Of a DNA stretch of 64,000 nucleotides, positions 46,654 through 57,633 are shown one piece after another. The position numbers and the translations under genes were made by a program. Below the pieces are notes generated by a model that was not told the origin of the DNA, made no database searches, and saw nothing but the letters and a program-made list of their open reading frames with translations. Numbering within the stretch: the first letter of the stretch is position 1; every line of letters starts with the position of its first letter. The stretch comes from Rhexocercosporidium sp. MPI-PUGE-AT-0058 (lineage: Eukaryota; Ascomycota; Leotiomycetes; Helotiales): assembly GCA_020746875.1 (NCBI GenBank), contig JAGTJL010000006.1, positions 1,612,001 through 1,676,000 on the forward strand, in the 5' to 3' direction.

Positions 46654-49086
46654 ATGCTTCATTACGCTTCAATCCTCTTGTATGGACTTCCAGCCTTGTT
46701 CGTCGTGTCAAGAGTCGTGGCATATATCACATGGTATATCACTACCTTCAAGGAAGCACATCGCTTTGTAGCGACTACAACAATTCCAAGTGTTACAGTA
46801 AGAGAAATGATCTAGTCCGGTCTGATAACGTTGTTGCCATCTCCAGCACTAGCTCCTCAATTGAAGCTGCAGCTATAGCCTGAAGGATGGAATTGAGAGA
46901 AAACCATACTGATGTTATCTCTCTAGATCTACAGCCATTGCAGCTCTGTTATATTTTGGCTTGCATCAACTTGGACTGCACCTTTCATTGAGGCCCTACC
47001 TTTCGGATGGGGCCACTGGGTCCGCTACGTTAAGAAAGACGCCAGTTGGCACTACAGAGGGAAGTTGCATCAGGATGAACTGCAATCAGACGTGTTGTAT
47101 GTAGCATCTCGATTTCTTCGACTCCAAGCACAAATCACGGCCTATTTTACTATTTCTAGCAAGCTTTTGAGAGCAGAGAGGAATCTCTACCACCCCACGC
47201 TTTGGTTGATAGCACCCTGTTAACTTTATACAGCTGGACTGTAGGACCCGGCGGCCAACAACTGTATGTTTCTGATGCAGATGTTATATCTCAGATAGTG
47301 CATAGATGGAAAGACTTCTCAAAGAAAGTGGTGCACTACCGTACATTGGCAGTTTTTGGACCTAATGTTCTGACTGTGGAGGGATCGGATGTAAGTATTG
47401 TTCGGGTGCTATGACAAACCCTCTTTATATGTTCTCATTAGTTTACACATCCAAGTACTCTCGTATCTTTTGCTAAATATTGGGAGCTTATACTAACTTT
47501 CTGACTATCTAGTGGCAGAGGCATCGGAAGATCACTGGCCCCCCTTTTAATGAGAGAAATAGCAGGTAACTTTTTACCCGTCTGTAAATTGGAACTTGAA
47601 GCTGACACTGTCTTAGCTTGGTCTTTCAGAAGTCAGTTGTGCAAGGCCAAGATATGCTTGACTCTTTCACACACGATGTCGAAGGTCGCCAAGCAAGTCC
47701 AGTTGTAGAGGATCTCATGCATTGGACGATGACAGTCGCACTTCATGTCATATCTTCTGCAGCTTTCAGTCTCCACATGCCATGTAGGTTTTGATGAAAC
47801 CCATTCTTTCTCTGTTGATTACTTTGGGATATCTCTCAAACCTATCATATCCCGTCTGACAATCGCTGAACTCGGATATTCTATAGGGCCAACTAAATCG
47901 ATAGCTTCTCCTGTCCGTCCTTGGGAGACACCGCAAGACAATCTCGCAGCAAGCGAGCCAAAGGCGACCCAGAAACACAAGATGACATTCCAGCACTGCG
48001 TAGACGCGGTCATGAAGTACCTTCCCTTTATCATATTCTTTCCCGATTGGCTTCTCCGCAAAAGCCCCTTCGAGGTCATGCGAAATATGCAGCTGTCCTC
48101 AGACGAGTTCAGAAGCCATATGACGGAGCTAATCGACGACAACCAAAAAACTCTCGACTCGGTCGATAAGGATATCAAAGAAGATGCGAACATCGGCAAC
48201 AACGATTTGCTGAGCAACATCATCAAGGCCAGTGCAGCAGACAAGAAACAGGCACTGAGCAATGAAGAGATGATTGGTAACATCTTCATCTTTATTGTTG
48301 CGGGTCACGAAACTACGGCAAATACCTTGCAGACCTGTCTGATCCTCCTCGCGATGCATCCTGAAGTCCAGAAAGCCGTTCAACATGAAATTGACAGCAT
48401 TTGGGCTGCGAAGAAACCAGGCGAAGTCTTGGTGTATAAAGATGATTACCCGAAGATGAGACTGATATCTGCACTGATGGTAAGCCCACAATACACCTTT
48501 GCTGTCACCCGAACACTGCTTACAGATAATTCAGCTCGAAGGACTTCGTCTGTATCCCCCTGTTGTTGGAATCCCCAAGGAAGTGCCTAAGGAAAATATC
48601 GAAGGGCAGACCATCACCTACCGAAACAAACCAGTATTCATTCCTCCTGGAACAGACATAACTATCGACGTCGTCTCCACACAGCTCAACCCCCTCTACT
48701 GGGGCGAAGACTCCCAAGATTTCAGACCCACCCGCTGGCTGATGCCACCAGGCTACGTGGCTCCTCCCAACACCACTAATGAATCTCCAGTCCACCCTAA
48801 TCTCCTTTGCCCACCCAAAGGTGCGTTCATGGCTTTTAGTACGGGCTTCAGAGGGTGTCTTGGGAGGAAGTTCGCGCAGGTTGAGTTTTGTACTCTGATT
48901 GCGGTGCTTTTGAAAGATTATTCTATTGAGTTGGTTAGTGAGAAGGGGGCGAGTTTTCAGCAGGCGCAGAAGCAGGCACTTGATGCAATGTTTGATAGGA
49001 GGACTGAGGTGGCTATGAGAATGCAGAAAGCTGTTAAAGTGAGGTTTGTTAAGAGGGGCAACGAGACGTTTCCTCCTCGTGAGTAG
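46654..49086 (+). CDS. Cytochrome P450 monooxygenase
   Basis: Seven exons, 46654-46797, 46927-47100, 47160-47390, 47513-47565, 47617-47783, 47887-48479 and 48535-49086, give 637 aa in frame. The start encodes a membrane anchor (MLHYASILLYGLPALFVVSR). All P450 landmarks are present: W-x-R-HRK C-helix (WQRHRKITGPPF), the oxygen-binding I-helix motif AGHETT, ExxR as EGLR, the PERF-like DFRPTRW, and the haem loop FSTGFRGCLGRKF with Cys562 as iron ligand. The protein is longer than most microsomal P450s owing to loops around residues 140-180 and 510-550. It probably hydroxylates a lipophilic substrate at the ER; substrate and CYP family cannot be told. It is divergent from an MFS carrier 1.8 kb away, a pairing seen in detoxification loci, but no other pathway gene is adjacent. 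Confidence 0.93.
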
Positions 49087-50257
49087 ATAGTCAATCATGG
49101 CTCTTCTGTCTTGGAGATCAGTCGCTTGGATGCACCTGAAGAAGCAGGATCTTATCCAATACGGTTCAGAAATATAGTGGCGATTCAACGAGTGTTAGGT
49201 ACGGATCTACTACTGGATCTGAAGCCCAAAAGCCACATTTCATTTCAGACAAGCAGAAGATTTCAATGCCTATTTTAGAATAACACTAGAGCCTGAAAAC
49301 AAGCCAACAGTGTTTCAAGCTAGTATATGCTGCCAAAGACTCTAAAATCAAGATCTCTCTCTGGATAAGTAAAAAAAAGCAAGCAACAAAATACATCGGA
49401 GCAATCAAATGAGAATTACATGCACGCTAAGTCAGCAGCTCCATGCATGCCCCTCCTCTGAAGCTAATGGCCCGGCTCGATCTGCTAAAGACTATCTCAG
49501 ATTAAATCGTCCACTCCATCGATTTGACACAATGACAACAAGCACCGAGCACTCAAATCGTTACGGCGAATTAGCACTGCACCGTTCCCAATCTGGAGAT
49601 AAATCCCTGGAATCCTGATCCTTGCGTCCATCATGCGAGTTCAATCACCAGATTCGTGCCCGGACCGAGTATGCATGCAGCAGACGCAAGCACCGGGATA
49701 ACAATGCAACCACATCGAGGATCTTCCACGCAACACAGAGTAGAGGAAGGGGTGTGTAAATCCCTCCAGCGATCCTCAAGTGAGAGGATTCAGCCTCTCA
49801 AAAGATTGACAACCTCGTATTTGGCCAGGTCCAGGCCTCAGGCAGGCCATCGGGATGGGAGCAAAAGCGTAGGCACGGCATGCTTTAGCCAATGGTGTGA
49901 TGTGCGTGAATGTGGCTTGCATGCGGTTCAGCTTACAGACGTGGAGAGTGCGTTGTGGATAAGTGATCCTACGAACCCAATCGCAGCCCTCACCGTCGGA
50001 CTGACTGCAACTGTATGGATGAGAGTGCAGGTGATGTGAGTGGGTGTGCTCGATACACTCAGCTTCTTTATATGTCCTCGGTGCAGGCGCTCCCTTGCTT
50101 TCTTTTTCCCTTCTTTCCTTTCCCTTCCCTTTCGTTTTGTTTCTCAAATTACGAACGATTCTTCAAGATGACGACTCCGTAGGTATTGTTCTTGATATAA
50201 TCCTGTGGATCTTGCGATAGATAGTTCGCGCCAATTCAAGGATATTTTTGTGGCACT
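49087..50257. other. Intergenic
   Basis: Nothing coding is supported; the last ~150 bp form a CT-rich promoter for the next gene. Confidence 0.5.
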
Positions 50258-51431
50258 ATGGCTCCCTCGCGCCTTGTGATCGCAATTACATTTGCCCTGT
50301 GCTACCTCACCACAGCTCAGTATGCTGGAATGGAACTACCAGCCGCTCTCAGTCCACGGTATTATCTAGGTGGATTAGTAGAGAGGCAGAGCGGAATCTG
50401 TCCCGATGCATCGAAAGAGCATTCATGTACGGCCCATTCATTCTCTCGCTCCCTCAGACCTCACTAACATATCCACAGGTCTAGATGTAGGCAATACATC
50501 ATTCTGTTGTGAGAATGACAACTACTGTATAATCAACAACACTTTCGGCCTGACATGCTGTCCTATCGGCTCCAACTGCGGAATCACAGCATGCGACTCT
50601 GCGCACTACATCTGTCCATCAACCATCACCAACAGCGGCAAGGCCACAACAACAACCGCATGCTGCGCTCGCAGCTGCCCTACCACCAGCCAGTTCAAAT
50701 GCGACGCTTCCTTCGGTGGAGGATGCTGCGGCTACGGCTCTGTCTGCGCTTCTGGGAACCAGTGTATTTCAACCGCTACACCCTCGCCTTCTGCTATCGT
50801 CTCGCAGATCCCAAGCGGATGTACCACGAGCCAGATTGCGTGCCCGACGTCCATCGGTGGAGGATGTTGTGATGTAGGTCTTGCGTGTACGGTGGTGGAT
50901 AATACGAATTACTGCGCTGCTTCAACGGGGATGGCAACCAGGACAGGCGTAAATGGTATCCTAGCTACTGCGGTACCGAAATCCTCAGGTGGTCTTTCAA
51001 CGGGAGCAAAGGCCGGGATAGGCGCAGGCGTAGCAGTACTTGCTTGCGTGGCTGTAGGAATATTCCTGTGGTTCTGTCTGGCTCATAGAAGACGTTCTAG
51101 GAGCGATCAATCCGTCACGGCGTCTGGACCGGAGATGTCTCAGGGTTCTGAGGCGGGCTTGAAGAGACCTTCACATGGAAGACAGGCGTCTGATTATTTT
51201 GGCCCTACTGCTGCCCCGGGACCGTTTACAGAGGGTGCAACTTCTCCGACTTCTCCTATATCGAGGAGTCCTGGTGGAATTAGAGGAGTACCTATGAATC
51301 CCCAGAGTCCAGGGGATATTACTACACCTGTCGAGATCGATTCAAGGGATCACTCGAATGTCACATCGCCTAGATTGTTTGAGTATAGCAAGTCAGGACA
51401 GACTACGAACCATCCCGTGGAACTTCCTTGA
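50258..51431 (+). CDS. Cys-rich single-pass membrane protein
   Basis: Two exons, 50258-50426 and 50479-51431, give 373 aa. A signal peptide (MAPSRLVIAITFALCYLTTA) is followed by a Cys-rich ectodomain of about 175 residues with repeated CC pairs: SFCCENDNYC, LTCCPIGSNCG, ACCARSCP, GGGCCGYGSVC and GGGCCDVGLAC. Three GGGCC-like modules suggest an internally repeated disulfide knot. A Ser/Gly spacer leads to one membrane helix (AGIGAGVAVLACVAVGIFLWFC) with a basic stop-transfer (HRRRSR). A Ser/Pro-rich cytosolic tail of about 125 residues closes the protein. The layout is like fungal cell-surface sensors, but it is not a WSC domain. Function unknown. Confidence 0.78.
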
Positions 51432-51640
51432 GAGAAATTTTCGTCAAATTCGCTTGTCTAATAACTGTCGCTCCATTGCGGATCACTGGATATGTTACTA
51501 AGAGAGCCTACTCGCCTCCGAACCAGACACCGCCAGTCAATTACTCGAACACATCCTTTCACAGTACCATGCATGCAGATGCAGCCAAACGCCCCGCAGC
51601 CCTCCCAAACGCCGCGAATGCCAGGAAACAAAAGAAAATT

Positions 51641-52593
51641 CTACGATAGGGCTCCTCCGAACGGCGTACTCTCTCTCAGATCTGCAACCAGGTCATCCAC
51701 ACTACTCAGGTAGTTTCCTAACAGCGCCTGCTTCTCCTCTGTCGTCCTGGTTATTCCGCTCTCGCTGTCGGCCCTCTTCCTACTTTCTCGACTATTAAAT
51801 GCGCCTGCCAATTTGCTGGGGCTGCGTTGCAGCATTGCTGGGACCGAGACGGTAGTGTTCGCGAATGGGATAGAGGGAGTCTCGGGCATAAGGTAGAAGT
51901 AGAGGAATTCAACGAGCTTGAGCTTGACTTCTCTGCCGGTTTCGCGGGACTTGAAGATAGATGTGATGGTCAGGAGTCCGTCGAGGTTCTCGAATGTACG
52001 CGCGTTCTGTGGTGTCTCGATGAGGGCACATGCGAGGGTGATGACAGTTGCGGATTGGATGGCTGGGCAGTTGATTGGCTCGAGGAGATCAAGGAGATGC
52101 TAGCAAGCAACATAGTTAGCATAAGATCCAGGCAGAGGCTTCGTTGCAGAGGAAATAGAAGAATACGAACATTCATATACAGTTCTCTTGAGAATAAAGT
52201 CCTAGACGGCGGATGCAAGAGCAAAGTACCCTGAATCAAATCCAACGTCTGGATAATCAACAGATCATTCTGTCCATCATGCGACTTCCCCAACAACCTA
52301 TCCAAACAGCTAACCAAGCGCATGGCAACGTTCCACTCGAAACCATCCTGTAACTTGAAGAACTCCCTGAAGGCTGGATCGTTGCCGAGCTCGCTGAGGG
52401 CTTTGCGCGGCGGTGGTTCCTTGCCTGGATCGATGACTGAGCGACGCTTCTCGGCTGCGGACTTGGGCGAGCTGTTGCTAGATGATAGGCAGATTTGCGC
52501 GAGGAGGCCTTCGACTTGGCGGAGTCCTTTGCGGATCTTGGCTTGGTCGTATGAGGAGAGGTTGTCGAAGGACATGGAGAGTAGGGCCTCCAT
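51641..52593 (-). CDS. Cdc14-type septation initiation network (SIN) component
   Basis: Two exons, 52171-52593 and 51641-52099, give 293 aa. The sequence matches the fungal SIN Cdc14 family, the partner of the Sid1 kinase in fission yeast (unrelated to the budding-yeast Cdc14 phosphatase): LSSYDQAKIRKGLRQVEGLL, FKLQDGFEWNVAMRLVSCLD and LLIIQTLDLIQGTLLLHP, then the armadillo-like LLDLLEPINCPAIQSATVIT and TFENLDGLLTITSIFKS, and KLKLVEFLYFYLMPE. It should act with Sid1 at the spindle pole body to trigger septum formation. The C-terminal tail (SPSKLAGAF and on) is Ser-rich. It is convergent with the Cys-rich membrane protein, 209 bp between stops, and divergent from GGPPS. Confidence 0.88.
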
Positions 52594-53736
52594 ATTGACT
52601 TTCGGTTGTGGTTGTGGTTCTGGGGTTGTTGATTTTTTTTTTTTGGTTGGATGTTCTTGGGTTTGGGAAATCGCTAAGCTGGATGTTGCGCTTGCGATTG
52701 CGATTGAAGTGCTCGAGAAGGATGGAAAACGCCGGTGCCGAAAATGTTAATACAGAAAAGGAGAATGGAAGGAGAGTGTTGTTGGTGTTGTTTGTTTGGA
52801 AAAAGGGAAAGCAAAAGCTTTGGGCTCAGGCTGTCTGGATATTTTGCTTGAATCCTGAGCTGTCAACCGGGGGGCTGTTCACACGGCAACCGCGACCCGA
52901 CGGGGCCTTCCTTATCGGGCTGCATGGAAACTCTATTTTATCTTAGCGTCTTATTCTCAGCCTGGCGGAAGCGCAAGCAGCTTCGGCTTTGCGTGCAGCT
53001 CAAGGTCTCGGGCGCGGGTGCAATGACGTCTCGAATCTGCACTGCAAATCTGTTGCTTGGACTAGTGTACTAACTACTACTGTGGAGAAGTAAATGTGAA
53101 CCGGATTTTCAGATGCCCAGCTGAGATATCCCATGTTTTGCGTTTACAGAAGATCAAGCATATAAGTATCATCGACGCCTTCAGTAGAGACCATGGGATG
53201 CAGTTCATTGGACGGGCGGCACCGCGATACTCCATTTGTATCAGCTTGGATGGGAAGATTTCAATAGGCTGACAGCCTAGCATGTGAACACGATCGAGGC
53301 GAGGCGTTGGACTGGCCATTTTGCAGACAGACGATGTGACCAGTGACGATCTAGGTTCCAGTTCAGCTCAGACGTCCAGAGTATCATTCGACCCATATAG
53401 CTTTGCCTTTGGGTTTACCACTTTTCACCAAGGCAGGATCTAAGTCTTGTGTTCTGCATTTCATTCCATTTATACTTGTATCCCCAAGCACATGCTTACT
53501 ACCGTCTATCCAACCTCCTCTAGCTCTCCGCATATTCATATGAACACGACACCCCTCAACAACTCCACCTCCATCTCATTCACGGAAGCCTGTCGATTGA
53601 TCCCGAGCTTCATCATACAGCGATAGCCTTGCTTGCGTCCTCAAGCGGATCCTGCAGCAGGCTCCCCTCCAATCGAAACACCACGACCACAGACCCCACA
53701 CCTAATCTACCCTTCCTTCAGAGGCAGAAGCAGACC
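52594..53736. other. Intergenic between divergent Cdc14 and GGPPS genes
   Basis: 1.1 kb probably holding both promoters. A T10 tract lies at about 52631-52640 just upstream of the Cdc14 start. No coding signal. Confidence 0.5.
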
Positions 53737-55019
53737 ATGTTCCACAGCAACCGCTCAGCACGAGGTACCTCATCAAGCATGCCCATGGTATCCGAGAATT
53801 TACGGTCCCCCAACGCCATCCCTCCTCGAACCTCCTCGACCGGCCAGAATGGCCTCAATCACATAGCTTCCAAACCTGTCCTGCGCCCCGTCCCAGAGGG
53901 CGACTGGATCAGCCAGAGGAAGCGCGACCCGAGCATACCATCCTCCATCAATCCTACCATCCAACCAGCCGGCGCGCCTGACCCCTCGAAATACTACAAG
54001 AACGACATGGCCTTCCATGGGAAGGGGAGTTGGTCGGACGAGAAGGAGTCGGTCCTCCTGGGACCATATGAATACCTGTTTGCACACCCAGGGAAGGATA
54101 TCAGGGCCCAGTTGATCGCAGCGTTCAATGAGTGGTTGGAGGTTCCCCCGGAGAGCTTGGAAGTCATCACAAAAGTCGTAGGGATGCTGCATACAGCTTC
54201 TTTGCTCGTAGACGACGTGGAAGACTCTTCACTGCTGCGGAGGGGTCTGCCTGTCGCTCACAGTATCTTCGGAACGGCACAGACGATCAATTCGGCGAAC
54301 TATGTGTACTTTGTAGCTCTGCAGGAGCTGCAGAAGCTGAAGAACCCAAAGGCTATCATGATTTACACAGAGGAGCTTCTGAATCTGCATCGAGGGCAGG
54401 GAATGGATTTGTTCTGGAGGGATACGTTGACTTGTCCGAGTGAAGACGATTATCTTGAGATGGTGGGCAATAAGACGGGGGGATTGTTCAGGCTGGCTGT
54501 TAAGCTCATGCAGGCCGAGAGTAAGAACCTGAAGTAAGTCTACTCACATCTACACCTCTAACTTCCAGTTTCAATAAGGATGAATGTGTGCTAACACCTC
54601 CCTCTCACAGGGACTGCGTCCCCCTCGTCAACCTCATCGGCATAATCTTCCAAATCCGCGACGACTACCAAAACCTCTCCTCGCCCGAATACTCACAAAA
54701 CAAAGGCCTCTGCGAGGATCTCACCGAGGGAAAATTCTCCTTCCCTATCATCCACAGCATCCGCGCAAAGCCCGAGAATATGGTCCTCCTGAATATCCTG
54801 AAGCAGAAGACGGATGACGAGCAGGTCAAGCGGTATGCGGTGTCGTATATGGAGGGTACGGGCAGCTTTGAGTATTGTAGGAAGGTGTTGGGGACGTTGA
54901 CGGAGAGAGCGAGGGTGCTGGTGGGGGATTTGGATGGCGAGGGTAAAGTTGGAGGTGAGAAGAATGGGAATAAGAGTGGGAGTGGGGTGTTGAAGATTCT
55001 GGATAAGATGGCTGTTTGA
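53737..55019 (+). CDS. Geranylgeranyl diphosphate synthase
   Basis: Condenses farnesyl and isopentenyl diphosphates to GGPP, used for protein prenylation and terpenoids. Two exons, 53737-54533 and 54611-55019, give 401 aa. The first aspartate-rich motif is [15 protein letters not shown], the second [12 protein letters not shown]; other signatures are [37 protein letters not shown] and [18 protein letters not shown] disordered Ser/Pro/Arg N-terminal extension of about 90 residues precedes the catalytic fold. The next upstream in-frame region lacks an ATG, which fixes the start. The neighbours are a cell-cycle gene and a transposon, so it looks like the housekeeping copy rather than a cluster enzyme. 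Confidence 0.95.
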
Positions 55020-55460
55020 AGAATGATCATGGGAAGCATGGAAGAGGAGAGCTTATGATTTTTGGGATATGAACGGGATAGGGGCACATGCTGGGAATAA
55101 GAGGACAACATGACTCTTGGGGCATTTCTGAGGCGTTTGGGGCGATGACAAGATATCCGTTTGACTTTCCTGCGACGCTAGGTCTTCTTATAATCAAAAA
55201 TGCTACTGAAATGCTTCCTGACAAGGGTGGGTATCCTGGGCCGAGTGATGGCAGATTTCTCTATCTTTGGGCAGCTTGTGATTACGCATGCTAGTTTGAG
55301 TTTGTGCAGTCTATTTTTTTTAGATCAGCTGTGTAGCGTCTTCTGGGTCAAAATAAGAGAATTCATAGTTACGGTTTCATGTTGAGAAGATGGCAAACTT
55401 GTGAGCCAGGAACTGTGAGGTATTTACATGTGAGGGGGTCTCTTTGTGGTGACTTCGCTA
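55020..55460. other. GGPPS 3' flank up to the transposon
   Basis: No gene. Ends at the TA dinucleotide (55459-55460) that is duplicated on the other side of the inserted element. Confidence 0.5.
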
Positions 55461-55553
55461 ATTGCGAGGGCTCATGGCTTCGCCCGTTCCGCCTAGTTTT
55501 TGCAAACTAGGCGAGGTACACCGAAAACACGATTTCAGCTAAAACACGAAATT
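55461..55553. repeat. Left terminal inverted repeat with internal hairpin
   Basis: Matches the reverse complement of 57546-57633 with scattered mismatches and small gaps in the outer 30 bp. The inner ~60 bp are the best conserved. Contains the hairpin CGCCTAGTTT-TTGC-AAACTAGGCG. Confidence 0.88.
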
Positions 55554-55618
55554 TGGTGGGGCCAACCACCTAAATATATGAATCGAACGAAAATTAATTG
55601 CAACACTACTTGTAAACA

Positions 55619-57445
55619 TTATCGTGGAGTTGGTGTTCCCCAGCGAATAGAGGCTCGATTATGTAATTCGGCCATTTGAACGACTACTTCTTTATATCGA
55701 TTTAGCGCAGGTTGATTCTCCTCTTGCCAACGTGACCTCCACCTACTCGCCGCGCGAGCTGTTACTCCCCACCGATAATCAACTAACTTCTCTAACTTCT
55801 TCTCATATTCGATCATTCGAAGGTTCTTACACTGTTGAAGATATTCTTCGCGTTTAGCGAATCGTAGCAAAGCGTCACTTTTTTTAATAACACCGTGATC
55901 AGTCCTAACTCGACGATTTCCTCCTTCCCTCTTATGCTTCTTTCGGCGTGCCTCCTCAGCCTTTCTTTTTGTAAGCTCTTCTGTAGACAAAACACCCGTA
56001 TAAACCATAATATTCTGCGCCTTATTACGTTTATCGATTACTCGTTGCACTGTCGGGGAGAGGGGAATCGTGCCATCGATAGCTCCAGATAATCGATTAT
56101 CAATGTACTCCGAATATTACTGAACCGCAGAAATCGTTTGTTAAGGAGTAACAACAGAGGACCAATCTATTTCTCGATCTTGAGGCTCTGGAGTAGTTAT
56201 TCTTTTGAGCATTCGGTCGACAGGATCGTAATATCGTTCAGTAAGAGGCTCCATCTTCGACATTAAAGTAATCACTCGAGAGGGGTCTAATGGCCACAAC
56301 CCCGCCTTCGCCCAAGCATGTATAATCGTCGACTTTTTCGCTGTGCGGATCGCAACTCGATTATAAGCGTCAAGAAAATCCATCTTCGTATACGGCTCTG
56401 GGCCACCGAATCGTACCTGCTCAGCAAGTATCGTTTGATGATTCTGTTTCATTAGACTAAAGAAACCAACGTCCATCGGCTGAAGAAGGTGAGTCGAATG
56501 AGGAGGGAGCTTGAATGGTACGATCTTATGGTCCCAGCAATAGTCCATAAACTCGATTGTAAGATGAGAGCCATGGCCATCGAATATTAGCATTCTCCAC
56601 TCCCCGTTGTGTATCACCTTTCCTACGCGTGTCTTTTGACCTGGCCGTGTTGCCTCCTCGAAAGCCTCTAACCAGTCGATTGCTAACTGATCGTTTGTAA
56701 AGCCAGAACCTGTTTCTCGATTCGTTGCAAAGGTCACCTCGTCGTTAATATCGTTATCGAAAAACTTCTCTTGGAGCTCGATTCCTGGGAGTATTAGCAT
56801 ACTCGGTGCATACTCCCCAGCCGCATTACACGCCTCGATTGATGTCAAAGTCTCCCTCGTATCTGGATCTTCCATATATACAGCCGATACGTCTGGAAAA
56901 GTGAAAACGAGCCTGCCATTGAGTATACCAATTCGCTAACCTGTCTCATCGAAGTTCCAACAGTTTGTTTTCTTAATATGATACTCCTTTATTGTCGAGT
57001 CGAATTTGCGGAAGTGTTCGAGTATATCTGCCTCTTCGTGCGCAGCTTTCCGTTCAGCCGCGAGAGGTTTCGATGTGCGAGGTTTAAGAAGAGCCTTGTG
57101 ATTATTAAGCCATCGAGTGAGCCATGGCTTCGATACCTTCTTCTTTCCTGCGGCGCGCAGAATCGAGTTAGCGGCAGCTTCAATATCTTTCCTTCCGGGG
57201 TTGTCTCCGAGCATAATCAAACGCTGACAATATAACACCAAAGTAGCCTCTTCGGCGTCGTCCAACCTCTTATTCACACCTCCTCGACTCATATTCGACT
57301 TCCTCCCCTTTATTCGAGCTCTCATGACGTCGTAGTTAGCATACCACTTCTGCGCGGCCGCATACATGCTACGGAACCTCCCTCCTTGAAAATCCTCGAT
57401 CGCCTTGCGTATACGCTCTTCGTCGTTAGGGGTTAATGTGCCCAT
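55619..57445 (-). pseudogene. pogo/Fot1-type transposase with three in-frame stops
   Basis: A single frame of about 609 codons starts at 57445 (MGTLTPNDEERIRKAIEDF). It has an N-terminal helix-turn-helix and CENP-B-like region (AAANSILRAAGKKKVSKPWL, TRWLNNHKALLKPRT), then the DDE domain: NFDETG, MLIFDGHGSHLT and PPHSTHLLQPMDVGFFSLMK, supplying the three acidic residues. The basic C-terminal part includes KRKAEEARRKKHKREGGNRR. Stops lie at 56936-56938 (TAG, right after NFDETG), 56141-56143 (TAA) and 56117-56119 (TAA). There is no frameshift. Each stop could arise by one C to T change from CAG or CAA, the context favoured by RIP. Inactive as it stands. Confidence 0.9.
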
Positions 57446-57545
57446 TTTTGAAAGTCCTGTGAGTCCCTAATCGAATGCAAACGCGACAAGTATCACTGCA
57501 ATGCGAAGTGTGGTCGATTCATCAAATTGTATAGGTTCCTGCTAA

Positions 57546-57633
57546 CAATTTCGTGTTTTAGCTAAAATCGCGTTTTAGGTGTACCTCGCCTAATTTGAGA
57601 AAATTAGGCGGGACAGGTCCGTGACCTCGCAGT
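57546..57633. repeat. Right terminal inverted repeat with internal hairpin
   Basis: Partner of 55461-55553. Contains CGCCTAATTT-GAGA-AAATTAGGCG, the same fold as the left-end hairpin with one paired base change. Confidence 0.88.

Larger units (their letters stand above)
55461..57633 (-). mobile_element. pogo/Fot1-type DNA transposon with intact ends
   Basis: A 2173-bp element flanked by TA on each side (55459-55460 and 57634-57635), as expected for Tc1/mariner-pogo insertion. Both ends start A-[TC]-TGCGAGG and form imperfect inverted repeats of about 90 bp (55461-55553 and 57546-57633). Inside is one transposase frame on the minus strand, interrupted by three stops (separate entry). Each end also contains a 10-bp-stem hairpin: 55490-55513 and 57587-57610. 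The ends look intact, so the copy could be mobilised only by a transposase from elsewhere. Confidence 0.92.

Noticed and set aside
46308..46883. 191-codon plus-strand frame overlapping the P450 start
   Set aside because: The P450 anchor exon lies in another frame over the same bases and is supported by splicing to the rest of the enzyme.
55490..55513. Hairpin considered as a transcription terminator of GGPPS
   Set aside because: It belongs to the transposon end and has a matching partner at 57587-57610.
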